From: Streptomyces sp. Tu6071
GTDB taxonomy: Bacteria; Actinomycetota; Actinomycetes; Streptomycetales; Streptomycetaceae
Reading direction: 5' to 3'
Assembly: GCF_000213055.1 (NCBI RefSeq)
Contig: NZ_CM001165.1
Location: 4,238,945-4,302,944, forward strand
DNA length: 64,000 nt
Shown: in pieces, positions 58,873-64,000 of the stretch
How positions within the stretch are numbered: position 1 is the stretch's first letter
How the letters are laid out: each line of letters starts with the position of its first letter
The notes under the pieces: generated by a model
Database searches by the model: none
The model's input: the letters and a program-made list of their open reading frames with translations, nothing else
Told to the model about the DNA's origin: nothing
Translations under genes and position numbers: made by a program

Positions 58873-60089
58873 GACGGAGGGCCCTCCTCGCGGCGGCGGT
58901 GCTCGTGGCGCTCGCCGGGTGTGCGGGGCCGCCGTCCGCCGAGGACGGCGACCCGCCCCGTACCGCCCCGGCGGGGCCGGGCCGTACGGACACCGCCGCG
59001 CCGCGGCCGGGCCGCACGGGCGAGGCGAAGCCGTCGCCGACCGGCAGCACGCCCCCCACCCGTTCCTCCGCGACGCTCCTCCTCGCGGACTTCGGCGCCG
59101 ACACCGTGACCTTCCTGCCCGCGGACGGGCGGGGCCGCCCGGATGCCGTCCGGGTGGGCGTCGCCCCGTACGGCGTCGCGGTCGGCGCGGACGGCAGGGC
59201 GTGGGTGGCGACGGCGGAAGGGCTCGCCGTCGTGGACACGCGGACCCGCGAGCGCGTCGCCCGCGTCCCGTACCGGACGCGGACCGGGCCCGTCGCGCAC
59301 GGCGAGTACCGGGGCGGCGGCATGGGCGTCGCGCTCGCGCCCGACGGGCGGCACGCCTACGTCGGCGTGAACGTGCCGGACGGGCGCGGCACGCTGGAGG
59401 TCGTGGACACGCGGACGCTGCGCGTGACGGCCGTCCTGCCGGTGGGCCGGCGGCCCTTCGACGTGGACGTGGCGCCGGACGGCGGGCGGGTGTACGTGAC
59501 CGCGCACGATTCCTTCGAGGTGACGGTCATCGACCCCGGTGACGGTGAGCGTGGTTCGGGTGCGGGCGGTTCCGGGGACGGCGGGGCGGCGCGCGTCGAG
59601 CGGCGCGTGGAGGTCGCGCCGTACGGGACCGAGGGCGGCCTCGGGAGCTGGCTCAAGCCGCACTACGCGGCGGTGCGCCCCTCGGACGGCCACCTCCTGC
59701 TTCCCTTCGAGGGCGAACGCCTCGTGGACCTCGACCCCGCGACGGGCCGCTCCCGGGTCCGCCGCATGACGGCGCACACGCACCAGCACGGCACCGCGCT
59801 CACGCACGACGGCCACCTCCTCGTCGTCGGTACGGGCCCCATCGACCCCGCCGAGGACGAGGGCCCGTCGCTGACGATCCGCGCCCCGGACGGCACGGAA
59901 CGCGTCGTACCGCTCGACGGCCCGCACGAGAACGTGAGCGCGTCCCCGGACGGCCGCACGGCGTACGTGACCGCCGGTTACACGCGCGAGGGCTGGCGCG
60001 ACGGGGTCACGGCGGTGGACCTGCGGACGGGGAAGACGCGGTGGCTCCCCGGCGGGACGCGGCCGGTCGGGGTCGCGGTACTGGAGTGA
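58869..60089 (+). CDS. Beta-propeller (YVTN-type) lipoprotein
   Basis: ATG 58869 overlaps the ankyrin gene stop. The product has 406 residues. The lipobox is LLAAAVLVALAGC with Cys18; a Pro/Thr/Gly-rich linker follows. From about residue 70 the chain shows repeated blades: APYGVAVGADGRAWVATAEG, GMGVALAPDGRHAYVGVNVP, FDVDVAPDGGRVYVTAHDSF, VSASPDGRTAYVTAGYT, each ending in a valine-rich strand. It is an outer-face beta-propeller of the YVTN/SMP-30-like type. Such proteins bind partners or ligands outside the membrane; the ligand is unknown. Confidence 0.85.
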   Translation: MRRRALLAAAVLVALAGCAGPPSAEDGDPPRTAPAGPGRTDTAAPRPGRTGEAKPSPTGSTPPTRSSATLLLADFGADTVTFLPADGRGRPDAVRVGVAPYGVAVGADGRAWVATAEGLAVVDTRTRERVARVPYRTRTGPVAHGEYRGGGMGVALAPDGRHAYVGVNVPDGRGTLEVVDTRTLRVTAVLPVGRRPFDVDVAPDGGRVYVTAHDSFEVTVIDPGDGERGSGAGGSGDGGAARVERRVEVAPYGTEGGLGSWLKPHYAAVRPSDGHLLLPFEGERLVDLDPATGRSRVRRMTAHTHQHGTALTHDGHLLVVGTGPIDPAEDEGPSLTIRAPDGTERVVPLDGPHENVSASPDGRTAYVTAGYTREGWRDGVTAVDLRTGKTRWLPGGTRPVGVAVLE

Positions 60090-60198
60090 GGGCCCCTCAC
60101 CCCTCCGCCACCGGACCCCCGCCGGTCCCGGCGCCCCTGCCCGGTACGGCGCCCCTGCCCCGCCCGGTGCCCCTGCCCAGTTGCGCGCCGCCCTCCGC

Positions 60199-60780
60199 TT
60201 ACGCGCCGCTCCCCTCCGACCCCGCCCCTCCCGCCTGCCCGTCCACTCCCGGCTCTCCCAGCAGGTCCTTGCGCAGGACGTACGTCGGCCGTCCCCGCCG
60301 CAGGTCGGGGCGTTCGTCGACGACCTCGTAGCCGAGCGCGGTCCAGAAGGCCATCGCCGTCGCGTTGCCGCGCAGGACCGCGAGGCGGACGCCGGTGCGG
60401 CCCTCCTCGCGGAAGCGGTCCTCGACGGCGCGGGTCAGGCGGCGGCCGTGGCCCTGGCGGCGGGCGCGGCCGTCGATCATCAGCAGGCCGATCCACGGGT
60501 CCGGGTCGTCGGGGCGCGAGGGGTGGTGGCGCAGGGTCGCGGCGAGGCCGACGAGCCGGCCGCGCGAGCGGGCGAGCAGGACTTCCGCGTCGGGGTGCGA
60601 GAGCTCTTCGGCGAGCGAGGCGGCGACCTGCTCGGGGCGGATGTGCTCCGGGTCCGGGAAGTCGCCGCTGAGCTGCTGGAACTCCTTGTCCGAGGCGTAC
60701 AGCTCGGTCAGTTCGAGCAGGACGGGGGCGGGGAGCGCGAGCGGGTCGTCGGCCGGGGGCAGAAGCGTTTCGATGAGCAT
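60199..60780 (-). CDS. GNAT-family acetyltransferase
   Basis: ATG 60780 gives 193 residues. Helical N-terminal part: LLELTELYASDKEFQQLSGD. The GNAT core: EVLLARSRGRLVGLAATLRH, DPWIGLLMIDGRARRQGHGR and RLTRAVEDRFREEGRTGVRL, with AMAFWTALGYEVVDERPDLR near the end. The Q/R-x-x-G-x-G/R acetyl-CoA loop is present. It is divergent from pheA with 90 bp between. The substrate is unknown. Confidence 0.87.
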   Translation of the reverse strand: MLIETLLPPADDPLALPAPVLLELTELYASDKEFQQLSGDFPDPEHIRPEQVAASLAEELSHPDAEVLLARSRGRLVGLAATLRHHPSRPDDPDPWIGLLMIDGRARRQGHGRRLTRAVEDRFREEGRTGVRLAVLRGNATAMAFWTALGYEVVDERPDLRRGRPTYVLRKDLLGEPGVDGQAGGAGSEGSGA

Positions 60781-60870
60781 GGGGCGGAGCGTAGGTCCCG
60801 TACCCGCCCCCGGTGCCTCACCACGTGGACAGCGCCGCGTCGCCCCACCCGCTTTCGGTACGTTGGCACC

Positions 60871-61791
60871 ATGAGCAGCGTTTCCGCCGTCGCGTACCAA
60901 GGTGAACCAGGGTCCAACTCCGCCGCCGTGAGCGCGGCCATGTTTCCGGGCGTGCCCACACTGCCCTGCGCGACCTTCGCCGACGTGCTGCACGCGGTGA
61001 ACGAGGGCGAGGCGCGCGTCGCGCTCATCCCGATCGAGAACTCCTCGGCGGGCCGCGTCGCCGACGTGCACCAGCTCCTCGCCTCGTCGGGGCTGCGGAT
61101 GTTCGCCGAGTACTTCCAGCCGATCCACTTCGACCTCGTGGGTCCGCGCGGCGCCACGATCGAGGACGTCAAGACCGTCCGCAGCCACGTGCACGCGCTC
61201 GGCCAGTGCCGGAGGATCACCCGCGAGCACGGCTGGACGGCGCGCGTCGCCGAGGACACCGCGGGCGCGGCGCGCGAGGTCGCCGAGCTGGGCGATCCGG
61301 CGCACGCGGCCTTCGCGCCCCCGGCCGCCGCCGACCTCTACGGGCTGCGGGTCCTCGCCGAGCAGGTCGAGGACGAGCACCACAACACGACCCGCTTCCT
61401 CGCCCTCGCGCGCGCCGACGAGACCCCGCGCCCCGAGCGCGTCGAGGGCGTCGCGTACGTCACGAGCCTCCTCTTCCGCACCCGCAACATCCCCGCCTCG
61501 CTCTACAAGGCGCTCGGCGCCTTCGCGAGCAACGGCGTCAACCTCACGAAGATCGAGTCCTACCAGCTCGGCGGCAGCTTCTACGCCAGCCAGTTCTACG
61601 TGGACGTCGAGGGGCACCCCGAGGACCCCGGCTTCGTGCGGGCCCTGGAGGAGCTGTCGTTCTTCTCGGCCGAGCTGCGGGAACTCGGCGTGTACCCGGC
61701 CCACACCTTCCGCGAGGAACTGCACCGGCCCGCGGAAACACCTTCCGGCCCCTCTGCGGGGACCGTTCGGCCGGAGGCCGGGGGAGAGTGA
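60871..61791 (+). CDS. pheA: Prephenate dehydratase
   Basis: ATG 60871 gives 306 residues. Catalytic domain about 1-185: VAYQGEPGSNSAAVSA, IPIENSSAGRVADVHQLLA and the TRF motif in HHNTTRFLALARAD (substrate-binding Thr). The C-terminal ACT domain starts at TSLLFRTRNIPASLYKALGA and has SNGVNLTKIESYQLGGSFYA, where ESYQ is part of the phenylalanine-binding site. Known reaction: prephenate to phenylpyruvate, water and CO2, with feedback inhibition by phenylalanine. Single-function actinobacterial form without chorismate mutase. A terminator follows. Confidence 0.95.
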   Translation: MSSVSAVAYQGEPGSNSAAVSAAMFPGVPTLPCATFADVLHAVNEGEARVALIPIENSSAGRVADVHQLLASSGLRMFAEYFQPIHFDLVGPRGATIEDVKTVRSHVHALGQCRRITREHGWTARVAEDTAGAAREVAELGDPAHAAFAPPAAADLYGLRVLAEQVEDEHHNTTRFLALARADETPRPERVEGVAYVTSLLFRTRNIPASLYKALGAFASNGVNLTKIESYQLGGSFYASQFYVDVEGHPEDPGFVRALEELSFFSAELRELGVYPAHTFREELHRPAETPSGPSAGTVRPEAGGE

Positions 61792-61822
61792 GGAGCGGGG
61801 TCCGGGGCGGAGCCCCGAGGAG

Positions 61823-61876
61823 GGGCCGGGCGGGCGGTACGGGCCGGGCGCGCCCCGTACCGGCGCCGCCCGGCCC
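61823..61876. terminator. Bidirectional terminator between pheA and the TerD gene
   Basis: GGGCCGGGCGGGCGGTACGG pairs with CCGTACCG and GCCGCCCGGCCC with small bulges. The genes converge here. Confidence 0.8.
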
Positions 61877-61900
61877 GTGCCTCCGCCCTCAGGCGTCCTG

Positions 61901-62476
61901 TCAGACGTTGACGCCGAAGTCCTGCGCGATGCCGACGAGGCCCGAGGCGTAGCCCTGGCCCACGGCCCGGAACTTCCACTCCGCGCCGTTGCGGTACAGC
62001 TCGCCGAAGACCATCGCGGTCTCGGTCGCCGCGTCCTCGGAGAGGTCGTAGCGCGCGATCTCGGTGCCGCCGTCCTGGTTGACAATGCGGATGTAGGCGT
62101 TGCGGACCTGGCCGAAGTTCTGGTTGCGGGTCTCGGCGTCGTAGATCGAGACGGGGAAGACGATCTTGTCGACGTCGGCGGGCAGGCCCGCCAGGTTGAC
62201 GTTGATCGCCTCGTCGTCGCCCGCGCCCTCGCCCGTCCGGTTGTCGCCGGTGTGGACGATCGTCTGGTCCGGGGTCTGCTTGTTGTTGAAGAACACGAAG
62301 TGGGCGTCGGAGTAGACCTTGCCCTCCGTGTTGACCGCGATCGCGGAGGCGTCGAGGTCGAAGTCCGTACCGGTCGTGGTGCGCACGTCCCAGCCGAGGC
62401 CGACTGTCACGGCGGTCAGGCCCGGGGCCTCCTTCGTCAGCGAGACGTTGCCGCCCTTGGACAGGCTTACAGCCAT
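61901..62476 (-). CDS. terD: TerD-family protein
   Basis: ATG 62476 ([13 protein letters not shown]) is preferred to an earlier start 20 codons upstream; 191 residues. Family landmarks: [70 protein letters not shown] and the calcium-binding Asp/Asn sites among them. Known: TerD proteins bind calcium and are linked to tellurite resistance, stress and, in Streptomyces, morphology. Streptomyces carries many copies; a single copy without ter partners is usual. Confidence 0.93.
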   Translation of the reverse strand: MAVSLSKGGNVSLTKEAPGLTAVTVGLGWDVRTTTGTDFDLDASAIAVNTEGKVYSDAHFVFFNNKQTPDQTIVHTGDNRTGEGAGDDEAINVNLAGLPADVDKIVFPVSIYDAETRNQNFGQVRNAYIRIVNQDGGTEIARYDLSEDAATETAMVFGELYRNGAEWKFRAVGQGYASGLVGIAQDFGVNV

Positions 62477-62695
62477 GGGATGTGTCCCTTTCGTCGAACG
62501 ATCACGGCCCCGCGCCTTCGGCGGGACCGTCGTCATTTCTATGAACGCGGGGGCACGCTGCCAAGGTTCCTGGCTCCTTTGCTTTCTTTACGAATCTCGG
62601 CGGACCCGGTGCGCGCAGGGGCCTCGCGCGCCCCGTCGGTACCCCCGGCGTGAAAAGCGCGTGCCGCACGCCCCGGGACGCGCGACCATGGAGGC

Positions 62696-63127
62696 ATGTC
62701 CGGTCCCCATGTCATCCGTGGCTCGGTCGTCCTGCCCGAGGCGGAGCTGAAGTGGCGTTTCTCGCGCTCCTCCGGGCCCGGCGGCCAGCACGTCAACACC
62801 TCCGACACACAGGTCGAGGTCCTCTTCGACCTCGCCGCCACCGAGGCGCTGCCCGAGGTCTGGAAGGCCCGCGCCCTCGAACGCCTCGCCCCGCGCCTGC
62901 GCGACGGCGGGGTCCTCGCCGTCCGCGCCTCCGAGCACCGCTCGCAGTGGCGCAACCGCGAACTCGCGGCCACCCGCCTCACGTCCCTCCTCGCCGAGGC
63001 CACGGCCCCGCCCCCGGCGGCCCGCCGCAAGCGCAAGATCCCCAAGGGCATCAACGAACGCCGTCTCCGCGAGAAGAAACAACACGGCGAGCGCAAGCGG
63101 GGCAGGTCGGGCAAGGACTGGGGGTAG
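62696..63127 (+). CDS. arfB: Peptidyl-tRNA hydrolase of the ArfB/YaeJ type
   Basis: ATG 62696 gives 143 residues. The catalytic GGQ is in SRSSGPGGQHVNTSDTQVEV (residues 29-31), and the end is basic: RRKRKIPKGINERRLREKKQ and HGERKRGRSGK. This size and tail match alternative ribosome-rescue factor B, which enters stalled ribosomes and hydrolyses the peptidyl-tRNA without a stop codon. It stands alone between TerD and a flavin reductase. Confidence 0.92.
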   Translation: MSGPHVIRGSVVLPEAELKWRFSRSSGPGGQHVNTSDTQVEVLFDLAATEALPEVWKARALERLAPRLRDGGVLAVRASEHRSQWRNRELAATRLTSLLAEATAPPPAARRKRKIPKGINERRLREKKQHGERKRGRSGKDWG

Positions 63128-63273
63128 CGGTCGGCGCGACGCCGCTCCGGTCCGTACCCGCCGCAGGAGCCCGGGTGCCGCCGCAGGAGACCGCGTACGG
63201 ACGTGGAAGCCCGCGTACGACCGGCGGAGAGCCCGCCGCGTCCCGGACGGATCACCCCCCGTCCCCGCGCCCC

Positions 63274-63849
63274 CTACCCCAGCGCCCGGTACTTCCCCCG
63301 GAAGTACACCAGTGGTTCGCCGTCCTCGCTCGGGAGGTCCGCGCTCAGTACGCGGCCTATGACGAGGATGTGGTCGCCCGCTTCGACCCGTTGCTCGGTG
63401 CGGCACTCCAGGGTGGCGAGGGCGCCGCCCATCAGGGGGGCGCCGGTGTGTGCGCCGCGGCGGTAGGGGAGGTCCTCGAAGAGGAGGCGGTCGCTGACCC
63501 GGCCGCGCATCGCGAAGCGGCCCGCGATGTGGCGCTGGCTGCGGGCGAGCAGGGAGACGCCCCACAGGGGTTGTTCGTCGAGGAGGTCGTCCATGCGGGA
63601 GCCGGCCCGCAGGCTCACCATGACGAGCGGCGGATCGAGCGAGACGGAGAGGAAGGCCGTCGCCGTCATCCCCGCGTCCTCGCCGCGCGGCGCGTCCGGG
63701 TCGGTCTGCGGCTCGTGGGCCGTCACCAGGACGACTCCGGCCGCGAGCCGGCCGAGCGCGGCCTTGAACTCCTCGTCACTCACCCCCACAGCATGAGGGG
63801 TGGCGGGGGCGGCGGGGGATGGGGCGTCGGTCCTGAACACGTCATGCAC
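63274..63849 (-). CDS. Flavin reductase-domain protein (NADH:flavin type)
   Basis: GTG 63849 is a reasonable start; 191 residues; a later start near VGVSDEEFKAAL is possible. The flavin-reductase fold: FKAALGRLAAGVVLVTAHEP, GMTATAFLSVSLDPPLVMVS, LLARSQRHIAGRFAMRGRVS and GALATLECRTEQRVEAGDHI, with LVIGRVLSADL. Known: members reduce FMN/FAD for a monooxygenase partner. No monooxygenase gene lies in view, so the partner may be elsewhere or beyond the right edge. Confidence 0.88.
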   Translation of the reverse strand: MHDVFRTDAPSPAAPATPHAVGVSDEEFKAALGRLAAGVVLVTAHEPQTDPDAPRGEDAGMTATAFLSVSLDPPLVMVSLRAGSRMDDLLDEQPLWGVSLLARSQRHIAGRFAMRGRVSDRLLFEDLPYRRGAHTGAPLMGGALATLECRTEQRVEAGDHILVIGRVLSADLPSEDGEPLVYFRGKYRALG

Positions 63850-64000
63850 GCTAACTCGCCGGTAGCACTCACCGCATCGGACCAGCGGCCGAACCGGAGG
63901 TCCTAAGACCGCACCGGTGTTCCCCGGCGGCACGGGGGCAGGGGACGAGCGGCGGGGTGAGATGGAAGGTGACGGGTGTGGCCGGAAGTCGCCCTGTGTC

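Overview
The window is a piece of a high-GC actinobacterial chromosome, almost certainly Streptomyces. Coding regions have very strong G/C third positions, GTG and TTG starts are common, short stop/start overlaps (ATGA, GTGA) link many gene pairs, and the content is typical of the genus: XRE/DUF397 and DUF5753 regulator modules, a class E-type sortase, HbpS-SenS-SenR, secreted GH16 and GH18 enzymes with ricin-type lectin domains, an MshD-free set of GNAT proteins and E. coli-type (type I-E) CRISPR repeats. No plasmid backbone or prophage structural genes are visible.

Layout. 1-10.8 kb: an accessory, lower-GC area with a secreted DNRLRE-type protein (cut by the window edge), a divergent 2,091-residue RHS/YD-repeat protein, a small membrane protein just behind it, and about 600 bp of displaced coding fragments that end in an intact small PH-like membrane protein gene. 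This looks like a polymorphic-toxin locus with orphan tips and immunity genes. It stops at a tRNA-Thr(UGU) gene, with a degenerate partial copy of that tRNA 0.6 kb away. 11-19.3 kb: TetR regulator, methionine genes metY-metX, a frameshifted hydrolase, a methyltransferase-Nudix fusion, and a leftward operon of sortase substrate, sortase, ECF sigma factor and membrane protein. 19.5-26.7 kb: regulators interleaved with three CRISPR arrays (4+1, 4+1 and 19+1 repeats), all in the same orientation, none with cas genes in the window. 24.6-31.6 kb: a FadR-type GntR regulator and, beyond the third array, an ABC sugar importer with a mannonate dehydratase-like enzyme; a perfect ACTGGT/ACCAGT palindrome sits in front of the operon.

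31.8-64 kb is ordinary Streptomyces chromosome: a tiny hydrophobic protein, a decayed gene, a beta-glucanase/chitinase pair behind a DasR-like site, a chloramphenicol phosphotransferase-like kinase, an acid phosphatase, an arylamine N-acetyltransferase, a glucose-type permease, a TetR/FusB-like (FBP) divergent pair with a clear operator, two aminoglycoside-phosphotransferase-fold kinases, an amine oxidase-like flavoprotein, a pentapeptide-repeat protein, a Uma2 nuclease-fold protein, the HbpS/SenS/SenR haem-oxidative-stress signalling set, an ankyrin protein with a beta-propeller lipoprotein, prephenate dehydratase (pheA), TerD, a GGQ peptidyl-tRNA hydrolase (arfB) and a flavin reductase.

The parts most worth a second look are the RHS tip graveyard beside tRNA-Thr, the three cas-less CRISPR arrays that each carry their own base at one repeat position, and the regulator-operator-operon unit that is split by the largest array. 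Coordinates of starts were chosen from ribosome-binding sites and overlaps by eye; family names rest on motif recognition, not on database searches.
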